A stretch of 64,000 bases of DNA from Paenibacillus chibensis. Lineage in GTDB: Bacteria; Bacillota; Bacilli; Paenibacillales; Paenibacillaceae. The notes beneath the pieces were generated by a model. It saw only the letters and a list, made by a program, of their open reading frames with translations, was not told the DNA's origin and made no database searches. The DNA lies in the NCBI RefSeq assembly GCF_004001045.1, contig NZ_BIMK01000001.1, positions 124,001-188,000 on the forward strand. The letters run 5' to 3'. Position 1 is the first letter of the stretch. Each line of letters opens with the position of its first letter. A program made the translations under genes and the position numbers. This document shows positions 8,488-17,271 of this stretch, one piece after another.

Positions 8488-9498
8488 ATGCTGAAAGGCC
8501 ATCAAAGCTGGATTTTTGAAAACAAGCCTTCCATCCTCTCGGCCGCCACGTCGGTGGGCCCTTTCGAAGGGCAAGGTCCGCTCGCGGAGGATTTCGATAT
8601 CGTTCATAGAGAACTGTATCTCGGACAAGACAGCTGGGAAAAGGCGGAGAAGGCTTTTCTGGAGGAGGCGGCCAAAATGGCAATCCAGCATGCCGGATTG
8701 ACCGAAGGCCAAATCCAATTTCATTTCGGCGGCGATCTGATGAATCAGATTATTTCCAGCAGCTTTGCCGCCCGCACGCTGACGATTCCTTATCTTGGTT
8801 TGTTCGGGGCTTGCTCCACCTCCATGGAAAGTCTCGCGCTTGCTTCCTATGTAGTCAATTCCGGCGGGGCCAAGCATACCTTGGCGGCAACCTGCAGCCA
8901 TAACGCCAGCGTGGAGAAGCAGTTCCGGTATCCGACCGAATACGGATCGCAAAAGCCTCCTACCGCCCAGTTTACGGTCACGGGCGCGGGCGCGGCCGTC
9001 GTCGGGCAGGAAGGGAACGGTCCTTACGTCACCTCCGCCACCATCGGACGGGTCGTCGATATGGGCATCAAGGATCCCTTTAATATGGGCGCCGCGATGG
9101 CGCCGGCTGCCGTTGACACGATCGAGGCGCACTTCCGCGATCTGCAAATCGAGCCCGGCTATTACGACCTGATCGTTACGGGGGATTTGTCCAAGGTCGG
9201 TTATGAAATCGCCTGTGATTTGTTCAAGAAGCATCAATTTCCGATCGAGCAGACGACCTATTCCGATTGCGGCATGATGATCTACGACTACGAAACCCAG
9301 AACGTTCAATCCGGCGCGAGCGGCTGCGCCTGCTCGGCTGTTGTCACCTACGGCCACCTGCTGAACCGAATGCGCCGCGGCGAGCTGAACCGGATATTGG
9401 TCGTCGCCACCGGTGCGCTGCTCTCCCCGCTTTCCTTTCAGCAGAACGAGACGATCCCCTGCATTGCGCACGCGGTGTCGATTGAACGCGAGAAATAA
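8488..9498 (+). CDS. spoVAD: Stage V sporulation protein AD
   Basis: 336 residues with a thiolase-like fold, full length. Recognisable family stretches are GDLMNQIISSSFAARTLTIP, FGACSTSMESLALAS and YSDCGMMIYD. SpoVAD binds dipicolinic acid and works with SpoVAC in loading it into the spore. TAGGAGG lies 11 bases before the ATG. Normally a spoVAE gene follows; here a terminator begins about 20 bases after the stop and no spoVAE-like frame is present, so this is a shortened spoVA-type cluster, probably an accessory copy. Confidence 0.95.
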   Translation: MLKGHQSWIFENKPSILSAATSVGPFEGQGPLAEDFDIVHRELYLGQDSWEKAEKAFLEEAAKMAIQHAGLTEGQIQFHFGGDLMNQIISSSFAARTLTIPYLGLFGACSTSMESLALASYVVNSGGAKHTLAATCSHNASVEKQFRYPTEYGSQKPPTAQFTVTGAGAAVVGQEGNGPYVTSATIGRVVDMGIKDPFNMGAAMAPAAVDTIEAHFRDLQIEPGYYDLIVTGDLSKVGYEIACDLFKKHQFPIEQTTYSDCGMMIYDYETQNVQSGASGCACSAVVTYGHLLNRMRRGELNRILVVATGALLSPLSFQQNETIPCIAHAVSIEREK

Positions 9499-9516
9499 CG
9501 AAAACACGTGAAAAAC

Positions 9517-9560
9517 AAGGCTGTTCCCATTCTCCTGTGGGGAGACAGCCTGTTTTTTTG
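9517..9560 (+). terminator. Intrinsic terminator after spoVAD
   Basis: AGGCTGTTCCC pairs with GGGGAGACAGCCT and is followed by TTTTTTT. Confidence 0.88.
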
Positions 9561-9688
9561 CCGATTCTTAAAACTGCATTAAAAATTTTCCTCCACAATT
9601 TATGTCTTCTTAAGGATTATTTCAGCCGAATCTGGTAAAGTGATACCCATAAGTGTTATTGTTCATATCAAAGGAGGAGTTAGATTTA

Positions 9689-10873
9689 ATGTCAGACAAA
9701 GAAAGAGAATCATTGAATAACGAAGAAGGACTCACACCGGAAGAACAATCGGGGGACACTCAGGAACATCCAGAACAGACCGAACCGGCTCCTACGGACA
9801 AGCCTATCGCAGAAACGCCAGTTCCTGCACAGACAGACAAGGTAACTTCGGCGCCTGCCAAACAAGATAAATCACCAGCTGCACCGGTTAAACCCAAAGC
9901 GGCTGCCGTGCCGCCAACACCGGCTCCTTCCGCGGGTATGGGCAGCAAGGTTTGGATGATCGTATCTCTGGTACTCGCCATTGTACTGGTGATCGTGCTG
10001 ATTAAGCCTCCGTTTGCAAGCGGCGGAGACAGCGAAGCCGTGGCTACGGTCAACGGCGAAAAAATTACGAAGGACAAGCTCTATAACGAGCTCGTTGCAG
10101 CCGGCGGCTCCCAAACGCTGGACGGCATGATTTCCGAAACGCTCGTGAACCAAGAAGCCTCGAAAAAAGGCATCAAGGTCACGCAGGACGATATCGAGAA
10201 AGAAAAGAACTTCATCAAGAAAAACTATGGTTCCGATGAAGCTTTCGAACAGGCTTTGGCCCAAAACAACCTCACCATGGAAGAGTTCGACAAGCAAATG
10301 GACATGCAGGTTAAGCTGCGCAAGCTGCTCGAGCCTGACGTTAAAGTAACCGATGATGACGTGAAGAAGTATTTCGAAGAGAACAAAGCTTCCTTTGATA
10401 CACCGGAGCAGGTTAAAGCTTCCCATATCCTGGTGGCAACCAAGGAAGAAGCCGACGCCTTCCTGAAGCAGCTGAAAGACGGCGCTGATTTCGCCACGCT
10501 GGCAAAGGAAAAATCGACGGACCCAGGCTCCAAGGCTAACGGCGGCGATCTCGGATACTTCGGCCGCAACCAAATGTACAAAGAGTTCGAGGATGCCGCT
10601 TTCGCTCTGAAAGACGGCGAACTGAGCGGTGTTGTTAAAACGGATGCCGGCTACCATATCATCAAGAGAACCGGCTACAAAGCGGCTCACACAGCTACGC
10701 TGGATGAGAAGAAAGCCGATATCAAGGAAACGCTGATTTATCAAGCGATCATGACCAAGGCTCCAACATGGCTTTCCGACGTGAAAGCAAAAGCGAAAAT
10801 TACGAATAAGCTGGAAGAAGAGCAGAAGAAAGCAGACGCAAGCAAAACGGACTCTTCCACAAGCAGCAAATAA
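9689..10873 (+). CDS. Membrane-anchored parvulin-type peptidyl-prolyl isomerase (PrsA-like foldase)
   Basis: 394 residues. An N-terminal, Pro/Ala/Glu-rich cytoplasmic stretch of about 85 residues is followed by one membrane segment (about 87-105), a SurA_N-like region (about 115-220) and a parvulin domain (about 243-328: ASHILVATKEEA, GGDLGYFGRNQM, GYHIIKRTGY). A charged, low-complexity tail ends it. It would fold exported proteins on the outer face of the membrane. Unlike classical PrsA there is no lipobox, so it is anchored as a single-pass protein with a large cytoplasmic tail. The ATG at 9689 follows AAAGGAGGAG; an upstream in-frame GTG lies before the ribosome site and is rejected. Confidence 0.92.
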   Translation: MSDKERESLNNEEGLTPEEQSGDTQEHPEQTEPAPTDKPIAETPVPAQTDKVTSAPAKQDKSPAAPVKPKAAAVPPTPAPSAGMGSKVWMIVSLVLAIVLVIVLIKPPFASGGDSEAVATVNGEKITKDKLYNELVAAGGSQTLDGMISETLVNQEASKKGIKVTQDDIEKEKNFIKKNYGSDEAFEQALAQNNLTMEEFDKQMDMQVKLRKLLEPDVKVTDDDVKKYFEENKASFDTPEQVKASHILVATKEEADAFLKQLKDGADFATLAKEKSTDPGSKANGGDLGYFGRNQMYKEFEDAAFALKDGELSGVVKTDAGYHIIKRTGYKAAHTATLDEKKADIKETLIYQAIMTKAPTWLSDVKAKAKITNKLEEEQKKADASKTDSSTSSK

Positions 10874-10883
10874 TACACGAAGT

Positions 10884-10923
10884 AAAAACGGATGCATCCC
10901 ATTCAGGGTGCATCCGTTTTTTA
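10884..10923. terminator. Bidirectional intrinsic terminator
   Basis: AAAACGGATGCATCC pairs with GGTGCATCCGTTTT around a short loop, with T runs on both strands. It separates the convergent foldase and gabD genes. Confidence 0.92.
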
Positions 10924-10982
10924 TTGAAATGGCTGATCCAATTCCTCCCGTATGGAATCGGAATGGATCAATTTAGTTAGTT

Positions 10983-12407
10983 TTACAGCCCGAGGGATAC
11001 ATATTTGATCTCCAGATATTCCTCGATGCCGAAATGACCGCCTTCGCGTCCGAGACCGCTCTGCTTATAACCGCCGAACGGCGCCTGCGCCGTGGACGGA
11101 AGCGGGTCGTTGACGCCGACGATACCGTATTCCAGAGCTTCCGCGGCGTATAAGGCTTCTTTGATATTCTCCGTAAACACGTAGGCGGCAAGGCCGTAGG
11201 GGCTGTGGTTAGCCCGTTGAACCGCTTCTTCCAGCGTACGGAAGGTCGTGATCGGGGCTAGCGGCCCGAAGGTTTCCTCGATCATGCATTCCATCTCATC
11301 GGTTGCATTCATGAGAACCGTGGGCTCCATGAAATACCCTTTGGCATCCTTTACGGCGTTACCGCCGGCCAGCACTTTTGCGCCCTTGGCCTTGGCATCC
11401 TCAATCTGGCGCTGAACCTTTTCAACAGCCTTCGCGTTAATCAGCGGACCGATGTCCACGCCTTCCTCCAGCCCGTTTCCGACCTTGAGCTCTGACGTCC
11501 GCTTGGCGGCCCGTTCCGAAAACGCATTGGCGATGGATTCCTCGACGTATACCCGGTTGGTGCAAACGCAGGTTTGTCCGCCATTACGGAATTTAGAGGC
11601 CATCAGGCCATCCACCGCTTTATCCAGATCGGCCTGCGCCGTTACGATGAATGGGGCGTGGCCCCCCAGCTCGAGCGAAATCTTTTTGACCGTTTCCGCT
11701 GCACCCTGCATCAGCTTTTTGCCTACAGCCGTCGAGCCCGTAAATGAAATTTTCCGGACCCTCTCGTCTTTTTGCCAGGCTTCGGCAATCGGAGCCGCGT
11801 CCCCCGTCACCACATTGATGACGCCCGCCGGAATGCCGGCTTCCCCTGCCAGCTCAGCCAGCTTGAGGGCGGTAAACGGCGTCTCCTCCGATGGTTTAAG
11901 CACGACGGTACAGCCTGCAGCTAATGCCGGAGCTACCTTGCGCGTAATCATGGACGCCGGGAAATTCCAAGGCGTGATCGCGGCGATGACGCCGACCGGC
12001 TGCTTTTGCACCCAAATCCGTTTGCTCGGTGAAGATGCCGGAATCGTTTGTCCGTAAACGCGTTTGCCCTCCTCCGCATACCAGGATACAAAGCTGTTGG
12101 CATAGGCGATTTCACCAGCCGCCTCTGTAAGGGGCTTGCCCTGCTCGGTCGTCATGATCCGTGCAAGCTCATCGGTATGCTCCTCGATCAGGTTATGCCA
12201 TTTCATCATCAGCCCGCCGCGTTCATTGGCCGTCTTGGCCGACCATGATTTCAGCGCCTCATGCGCCGCATCGACCGCAGCTTCCGCTTCCGCCGCACCC
12301 CCTCTGGGTATGGATCCGATCACTTCCAGCGTAGCCGGATTCCGTACCTCCAGCTTATCAGCACGATCTCTCCACTCGCCATTAATATAGATTTTCTGGA
12401 TATACAT
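10983..12407 (-). CDS. gabD: NAD(P)-dependent succinate-semialdehyde dehydrogenase
   Basis: 474 residues, full length. It oxidises succinate semialdehyde to succinate, the last step of GABA breakdown, in the cytoplasm. The aldehyde dehydrogenase active site is intact: general base E246 (LELGGHAPF), nucleophile C280 (GGQTCVCTNR) and cofactor-binding FTGSTAVG. The C-terminal phrase FGGYKQSGLGREGG is typical of the GabD group. A second cysteine two residues after the catalytic one (CVC) fits the redox-sensitive pair described for some GabD enzymes. The start follows GGGGAG. No GABA transaminase gene lies nearby, so related aldehydes remain possible substrates. Confidence 0.92.
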   Translation of the reverse strand: MYIQKIYINGEWRDRADKLEVRNPATLEVIGSIPRGGAAEAEAAVDAAHEALKSWSAKTANERGGLMMKWHNLIEEHTDELARIMTTEQGKPLTEAAGEIAYANSFVSWYAEEGKRVYGQTIPASSPSKRIWVQKQPVGVIAAITPWNFPASMITRKVAPALAAGCTVVLKPSEETPFTALKLAELAGEAGIPAGVINVVTGDAAPIAEAWQKDERVRKISFTGSTAVGKKLMQGAAETVKKISLELGGHAPFIVTAQADLDKAVDGLMASKFRNGGQTCVCTNRVYVEESIANAFSERAAKRTSELKVGNGLEEGVDIGPLINAKAVEKVQRQIEDAKAKGAKVLAGGNAVKDAKGYFMEPTVLMNATDEMECMIEETFGPLAPITTFRTLEEAVQRANHSPYGLAAYVFTENIKEALYAAEALEYGIVGVNDPLPSTAQAPFGGYKQSGLGREGGHFGIEEYLEIKYVSLGL

Positions 12408-12469
12408 CCGTAAGTCTCCCCTTTCCTAAAGGTGAATCCGATGAAAAATATATAGCTTGCTCCTATATC

Positions 12470-12500
12470 AATATACCCCTAATACGGCTTATTGCGTCAA
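12470..12500 (-). promoter_or_regulatory. Possible gabD promoter
   Basis: Read leftward: TTGACG, 19 bases, TATATT, about 60 bases before the gabD start. The hexamers are good but the spacer is long, so this is tentative. Confidence 0.4.
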
Positions 12501-12528
12501 ATCCATGAAAATGAAAACCCAGTTTTCA

Positions 12529-12640
12529 TAAGAAAAACGTCTACGTACCTTCAAAGAAGACAGATCGCGTTTAGTTGAAGTTTTTCTTGCGATTATAGAA
12601 TGGTTCAGCTTCGCTGAAATTTATAAATTTTATAATCTTA
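12529..12640. repeat. Dispersed two-hairpin repeat, copy B
   Basis: Related to copy A at 4573-4690. The first arm pair is AAGAAAAAC / GTTTTTCTT and the second is GATTATA / TATAATC. The central phrase AGACAGATCGCGTT is shared. The second-hairpin arms differ in sequence between copies yet remain complementary, which argues for selection on structure. The 313-bp gap at 12408-12720 holds this repeat, the MFS terminator and the possible gabD promoter. Confidence 0.75.
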
Positions 12641-12668
12641 AAAAAATCCGATCCTTTCGGACCGGATG
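12638..12668 (-). terminator. Intrinsic terminator of the MFS gene
   Basis: Read leftward, ATCCGGTCC pairs with GGATCGGAT around GAAA and is followed by TTTTTTT. Confidence 0.85.
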
Positions 12669-12720
12669 CAAGCCTTTTCTTCCTTGTTTGGAGCAACCTT
12701 AGGATCGCCGCCGCGCCTCC

Positions 12721-13980
12721 CTACGAATCTCTCAATATCCGCCGTCCCATCGTTACCGTTACCACGATCATCGCGACCCCAACGACCAGCTGCATGCCGT
12801 AAACCTGCGTCCACACCGGCCAATGCTGTATCAGCTCGTGGGCGCTCCCCCCGATCAGAGGCCCGAAAAAAGCGGCAACGCCCGTTATCGCCGCGTACAT
12901 CGCCATGTACATGGGACGTTCTCTTTTCGGCGTATCGCCGATCATGAAATTGAATGCAAGCTGGTTGAAGCCGCCAACCCCAATGCCGAAAATGACATGT
13001 GCGAGAGCGAGTACGAGGAACATCGGCAGCACCGATAACAGCCCCCACATCAGGCAGGAGAGCGCTATAATCGGGAGCGTCCAGAACAGCAGCCGCCGGT
13101 TGCTGTAGCGGGCGTTCAGATTTCCCCAAATATAAAAGCTTCCCATCATAAAGACGGTCTGGGCGACATTCAGCAGCGACAGCGTCTGATAGTTGATATG
13201 CAGCAGCTGCAGCATGACATATGAATACAGCGGCACCACCAGATTTTGTAGAAACAAAAAGCCTCCCAAAAACAGCGTAGCCTTCAGAAAGGCACTATCC
13301 TTCAGCGGTTTCTTCATCATGGGCACGAATTTGCTCTCTGAGGACCGCTCAAACGGCATATCCGGATACATGAAGAACATCGCGATATTCGCGGCAATAC
13401 ATATCCAGACGATGATATATAGAATCAGAAAGCCTTTGCCTCCCGGCTCATGGTCCAGAATGATCCCGCCCGCGTACATGACCAGCGTTCCCAGCGCGTT
13501 CAGCATGGTGTTGCGTATGCCGAAGTAGCGGCCCCTGACGCGAGCCGGGACGATATCACTGATCAGCGAGTTCCATAATATGCCCCCGACCGTATTAAAC
13601 ATGAAGGCAAGCGTATACAGTACGATAAATGCTGCGACCCAATACGGCTTTGGAAACAGGAATGGGATCAGACCCGTGGCGCCCCAGAGAATCCGATGAC
13701 ATGCCACGAACCATACGAGTGTCCACTTGCGGCTCTTGAGCCGCTGGATCAAAAACGCAGCGAAAAGCTGCGCGATGTTCACAAACGTCGTAATCGCCAG
13801 GACGAAGCCAAGCTCGCTTGAGCTCGCTCCCAGATACAGCAGAAAGCCTGTAAGAAACTGCCCGCCAAGCAGCGTCTGAAACATCACGGCGGGAACACCC
13901 TCCATGGTGGCGATTCTTAGATTTTTGCGCTGCACGGACCGCTTTCGCGGATACTGCTGCCTCGGTCTCAATGAAATCAT
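12721..13980 (-). CDS. Major facilitator superfamily transporter
   Basis: 419 residues with about twelve hydrophobic segments after a basic cytoplasmic N terminus (RPRQQYPRKRSVQRKN). The loop between segments 2 and 3 carries FLIQRLKSRKW, a weak form of the MFS loop motif, and VPARVRGRYFGIRN lies near segment 5. The protein is a single-polypeptide secondary transporter; the substrate cannot be inferred. The ATG follows AAAGGAGA. It has its own promoter and terminator and is probably monocistronic. Confidence 0.88.
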   Translation of the reverse strand: MISLRPRQQYPRKRSVQRKNLRIATMEGVPAVMFQTLLGGQFLTGFLLYLGASSSELGFVLAITTFVNIAQLFAAFLIQRLKSRKWTLVWFVACHRILWGATGLIPFLFPKPYWVAAFIVLYTLAFMFNTVGGILWNSLISDIVPARVRGRYFGIRNTMLNALGTLVMYAGGIILDHEPGGKGFLILYIIVWICIAANIAMFFMYPDMPFERSSESKFVPMMKKPLKDSAFLKATLFLGGFLFLQNLVVPLYSYVMLQLLHINYQTLSLLNVAQTVFMMGSFYIWGNLNARYSNRRLLFWTLPIIALSCLMWGLLSVLPMFLVLALAHVIFGIGVGGFNQLAFNFMIGDTPKRERPMYMAMYAAITGVAAFFGPLIGGSAHELIQHWPVWTQVYGMQLVVGVAMIVVTVTMGRRILRDS

Positions 13981-14060
13981 GATGTACTCTCCTTTGAAGC
14001 TACAGGGGTTGGTTTCAAACAGGCTGCCAAAATGCCAACTTTTGCTTCTCTTTGCTCAAC

Positions 14061-14088
14061 ATTCTACTCGCAAAGGTATCCAAGTCAA
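14061..14088 (-). promoter_or_regulatory. Promoter of the MFS gene
   Basis: Read leftward: TTGACT, 16 bases, TAGAAT, about 80 bases before the MFS start. The 349-bp gap at 13981-14329 holds this promoter and the rhaD terminator; nothing else was recognised in it. Confidence 0.65.
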
Positions 14089-14231
14089 TACGCCTGCCGC
14101 CCCTTCGGATTACAAAAATAATTGTGGAAGTTCACGTAGAAATAGCGGATCGAAAACGTTATATTTTAAGGTCATGGATACGCTTCAAAATTAAGCATCC
14201 GGCATTCGGAAATATCCGCAGCGTTCCGAAT

Positions 14232-14270
14232 CAAAAAAAGGAGCATCCGCAATCGCTGCGCCGCTCCGTC
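14232..14270 (-). terminator. Probable intrinsic terminator of rhaD
   Basis: Read leftward, GGAGC pairs with GCTCC and encloses the smaller pairing GCGCAGCGATTGCGG; TTTTTTT follows. The stem is imperfect. Confidence 0.65.
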
Positions 14271-14329
14271 ATATTTTCATCTATTTAATTGCTGCTGTAG
14301 CTTCCTTATTCCTCTCAAAAATACCGCGA

Positions 14330-15175
14330 TTAAGTCTGAAGAATTCCTTCAGCCGGCGTAACTCCAAAGGCCTGCGCAAGATCGGCGAGCTGCCGATCAC
14401 TGATCGATTGCTTGATGCCGTGACCTGCTGCGAGCATGTATACCTGGGCGGCCTTTTCTACCGTCTCGATCAGTCCGAACGTCTCATCCATCGTGGCCCC
14501 GCTGCCGAAGATGCCGTGATGCGGCCAGACCACCACCCGCCGGTCCTTCATCTTTTCCGCGGTTTCACGCCCGATTTCGGCACTTCCTGGCACCATCCAC
14601 GGCAACATCCCCACGCCTTCCGGAAAAACGACGATGCATTCGGTGCACATCTGCCACAGGGTCTTCGTGAATTTTTTCTCGTCCAAATCATGGACAAACG
14701 TCATCGCGATCACGTTTGTCGCATGCGTATGCATCACGATCCGATGGCTCGGGTCTACCTTCAAGCGCTCAATATGGCTCATGAAATGCGATGCCAGCTC
14801 GCTCGTAGGGATGGTGTAGCCGCTAAATCCCCACAAAACATCGACATGCTCGCCGTCTGCCGTCACCCGAATGACACCCAGGTTGATATCCGGGTCCGAA
14901 ATCACATTCCTGAAATACTTGCCCGATCCGGTGACGACGAATAGTTTACCCGCAAGCTCAGGCACCGGGAAGGTCAGAGGGATGACGCGGCCGGTCCCGG
15001 TAAGATCGATATAGGGGCTGACCTCCGCTTCATCCAAAATACGGCTGATATTCCCCCCGTTGCGCTCATCCCAGCCAAATTTCCACATATGATACGTGAT
15101 CTCCGCCATTTCCCGGATGAATGGAATGTCAAGCGCTGGCTCATCCCGGTTCAGTTCAATCATCGAAGTGCTCAC
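14330..15175 (-). CDS. rhaD: Rhamnulose-1-phosphate aldolase
   Basis: 281 residues, zinc-dependent class II aldolase. It splits L-rhamnulose 1-phosphate into dihydroxyacetone phosphate and L-lactaldehyde, the last committed step of L-rhamnose use. The phosphate-binding GGNIS lies at residues 40-44, the catalytic glutamate E126 is in [11 protein letters not shown], and the zinc ligands are H149 and H151 (MHTHATN) and a later histidine in [10 protein letters not shown]. Length and motifs match RhaD. The start is GTG after AAAGGAG. No other rhamnose gene (kinase, isomerase, regulator) is in the window, so the gene is either an orphan or part of a split regulon. Confidence 0.95.
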   Translation of the reverse strand: MSTSMIELNRDEPALDIPFIREMAEITYHMWKFGWDERNGGNISRILDEAEVSPYIDLTGTGRVIPLTFPVPELAGKLFVVTGSGKYFRNVISDPDINLGVIRVTADGEHVDVLWGFSGYTIPTSELASHFMSHIERLKVDPSHRIVMHTHATNVIAMTFVHDLDEKKFTKTLWQMCTECIVVFPEGVGMLPWMVPGSAEIGRETAEKMKDRRVVVWPHHGIFGSGATMDETFGLIETVEKAAQVYMLAAGHGIKQSISDRQLADLAQAFGVTPAEGILQT

Positions 15176-15216
15176 AGCAAGCCTCTCCTTTAAATTTCAT
15201 CTTTATTGACATCCTC

Positions 15217-15245
15217 ATCGTACTGCGCTCATGACGAGTAGTCAA
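15217..15245 (-). promoter_or_regulatory. rhaD promoter
   Basis: Read leftward: TTGACT, 17 bases, TACGAT. Directly upstream lies an A/T-rich stretch with repeated TTTGTTT / TTTTGTT words (15246-15290) that could bind a DeoR-type sugar regulator; no such regulator is encoded here. Confidence 0.65.
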
Positions 15246-15357
15246 CACAAACAAAGATTTTTATATTGTTTTATTTTTGTTTATGTACTTTATATGTCCG
15301 TTTAGTGTCGTTATCAGAGAAAACGACAGGTTATCCTACCATGTGATATTTTCAATA

Positions 15358-15386
15358 TTGACAGTATCATCCATATCATGTATATT
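15358..15386 (+). promoter_or_regulatory. Strong sigma-A-type promoter
   Basis: TTGACA, exactly 17 bases, TATATT. Transcription should start near 15393, leaving a leader of about 140 bases before the coiled-coil protein gene. Confidence 0.8.
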
Positions 15387-15418
15387 GATGACAATTTAAT
15401 AAGGCGATCAACTTACGT

Positions 15419-15472
15419 TGAAGCACTCGTAAGGAGCGGCAGTCCATGCCTCTCTTAGCGGGTGCTTTTTTG
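15419..15472 (+). terminator. Terminator-like hairpin in the leader of the coiled-coil protein gene
   Basis: AGCACTCG pairs with CGGGTGCT, TAAG with CTTA, and GGCA with TGCC around a five-base loop; TTTTTT follows. It lies between the promoter at 15358 and the start at 15536, so it could attenuate the gene or end an RNA of roughly 80 bases. The 360-bp gap at 15176-15535 holds this, two promoters and the A/T-rich rhaD upstream region. Confidence 0.7.
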
Positions 15473-15535
15473 CATGCCATTTCCTGTCTTTACGGGCTGA
15501 TCGTCCTCAAATTCCATCCAAAGGAGCCTGATGTT

Positions 15536-16351
15536 ATGAAGCCATTCACAAAGCTTCCCATTCTGCCTTTCATGTTCGCCCTGACCCTTGCTTTCTCCCT
15601 GCCAGCCGATGCCGCGGCATCCATGCAGTGGTCCCCTTCGCAGCAGACTGCAATCGAACGTGCCACCGCTGCGGACAGCGCTCTTCGCAGCAAGCTGGAA
15701 GCACTGTACAGCTCTTTTACATCCCTGCAGTCCCAGCTGCAGCAGCTGGATCAGAACATCAGCACGGTTCATTACAAAAATGAGGAAACCCAATCGGCCC
15801 TGACCAAACAGATCAAGACGATCGATGCCGACAAAATCGCGAAGCTGGAGCAGGCCGTCAAAGCGGCCAAAGACAAATACAAGCCTCTGTTATCGATGTA
15901 CACCGCGCTGAACCAGCAAATTTCGACCGCGGGCAAGCTGAAGAACAAGCAGCTCAGCTCCGCACTCAAAGCCCAGGCCGACACCATGAAGATTGCCGTT
16001 CAGATCGCAAAAGCAGATATCCAAAACAAGGAGCAGGCACTCTCTGCGGCCAAAACCCAAAAAACAGCGTCACAGAAAAAAATCCGGACGCTCCTCGGAA
16101 GCGCGGATCCGCTCCGCACGAAAATCAAAGCCGAGAAAAGCACGGCGACGATTCTGAATAAAAACGTCAGTCCCCTGTGGAAAAGCGTTACCCAGTCCAT
16201 CAGAGTCGGAGATGCAAAAAAAATCCACACCGATCTGAACAACCTGGTCAACCAGCTGAAGCAGATCCAGGTTCAAAAGCAAAAAATACTTGCGCTTGAA
16301 AACCAGATCGGCAGCATTCTGCAACATGCCAAAGCTCAGTTAACCTCCTAA
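15536..16351 (+). CDS. Secreted coiled-coil protein of unknown function
   Basis: 271 residues from the ATG after AAAGGAG. A signal peptide (about residues 1-26, ending ADAAAS) leads to a long, almost uninterrupted helical region with heptad-like Leu/Ile spacing and many Gln/Lys/Ala residues (about 40-270), so it is likely a rod-shaped exported protein. No catalytic motif is seen. An in-frame ATG at 15446, also preceded by AAGGAG, would add 30 residues, but its ribosome site and start are buried in the leader hairpin. The next operon has its own promoter. Confidence 0.75.
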   Translation: MKPFTKLPILPFMFALTLAFSLPADAAASMQWSPSQQTAIERATAADSALRSKLEALYSSFTSLQSQLQQLDQNISTVHYKNEETQSALTKQIKTIDADKIAKLEQAVKAAKDKYKPLLSMYTALNQQISTAGKLKNKQLSSALKAQADTMKIAVQIAKADIQNKEQALSAAKTQKTASQKKIRTLLGSADPLRTKIKAEKSTATILNKNVSPLWKSVTQSIRVGDAKKIHTDLNNLVNQLKQIQVQKQKILALENQIGSILQHAKAQLTS

Positions 16352-16390
16352 GCTCTTTTTCACGGGCTATGCATAGTCTGAAAGTTTTGA

Positions 16391-16419
16391 TTGCGGCCAA
16401 AACCAGATTTTGGTATGAT
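16391..16419 (+). promoter_or_regulatory. Promoter of the ABC-2 exporter operon
   Basis: TTGCGG, 17 bases, TATGAT with an upstream TGG, about 75 bases before the first permease gene. A small GACGGACTCCCGTC hairpin lies in the leader. Confidence 0.55.
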
Positions 16420-16494
16420 GGAGTCCTTCTCACTCGTTCGCCTTGACTGAAGTTGACGGACTCCCGTCGCCACAAAACTTATCGGAGGTGTGCA

Positions 16495-17271
16495 ATGCTC
16501 TATTTCACTTTGGCTTCAAAAGCGTACGCCCGCAATTTGCATTACCGCGGCGCGCACATGCTGCACAATGTCGCAAGCGCTCTCTTCGGCTATCTCTATG
16601 CCTGTATCTGGATCGGCATCGGAGCCGACCGACCGCTTGGAGAGTACGGCGTGCACGGCATGATCGGCTACATCGCTTTTACCCAGGCTTCGCTGTGGGT
16701 GACCGGGTTCATAACCAACGGACTCGGCATGCAGCAGGCGGTCAGGACGGGCCAGATTTCGCTCGATTTGATGCGGCCCGTCCATTTGTTTGTTCTGTAC
16801 ATGAGCAGGGAATGGGGACAGATCGCATACCAGTTCGTATATAAATCGCTCCCCATTTACGTTCTGTACATGCTCGTGTTCTCGCTGTCCCTGCCCAGTT
16901 ATTGGACAACGCTGCTGTATGCTTTCGCCGCACTGGCCGCAGCCGCGTACATGTCCATTTGCGTCAATTACATCATTGGCGCCGCTTCGCTGTGGACGAC
17001 AGAATCCAGCTGGCTGTACTGGGTTCATCAAGCGCTGATCAACCTGCTAGCCGGTTTCTTCATTCCAGTAGAATGGCTTCCGTCTTGGCTGCAGACGGTA
17101 AGCTGGTTGTCGCCCTATCCCTATCTGCTGTACGTCCCTACCCGGATATATCTCGGGTATGAGCAAGGCGGCATGCTGCTCGGCTCACTCTGCTGGTGCC
17201 TGATCTTCACGCTGCTTAGTCTGCTCGTTACCGTCATCGTCAGGCGGAAAGTGGAGGTGCAGGGCGGATGA
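16495..17271 (+). CDS. ABC-2 type permease (COG4587-like)
   Basis: 258 residues with six hydrophobic segments and no large outside domain, as in ABC-2 exporters. The short charged N terminus (LASKAYARNLHYRGAHMLHN) is typical of the group that always travels with a second permease and an ATPase. GGAGGTG lies before the ATG at 16495; an upstream in-frame ATG lacks a ribosome site. The stop overlaps the next start (ATGA), so the two permeases are coupled. The cargo is unknown. Confidence 0.85.
   Translation: MLYFTLASKAYARNLHYRGAHMLHNVASALFGYLYACIWIGIGADRPLGEYGVHGMIGYIAFTQASLWVTGFITNGLGMQQAVRTGQISLDLMRPVHLFVLYMSREWGQIAYQFVYKSLPIYVLYMLVFSLSLPSYWTTLLYAFAALAAAAYMSICVNYIIGAASLWTTESSWLYWVHQALINLLAGFFIPVEWLPSWLQTVSWLSPYPYLLYVPTRIYLGYEQGGMLLGSLCWCLIFTLLSLLVTVIVRRKVEVQGG

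Noticed and set aside
8449..9507. Long open frame on the minus strand opposite spoVAD (about 350 codons)
   Set aside because: It mirrors the codon pattern of spoVAD, has an Arg/Gly/Asp/His-rich composition and no family resemblance; spoVAD is certain.
9872..10897. Long minus-strand frame opposite the PrsA-like gene
   Set aside because: It overlaps a clear parvulin gene and a terminator, and its Phe/Leu-rich sequence reflects Lys/Glu codons read backwards.
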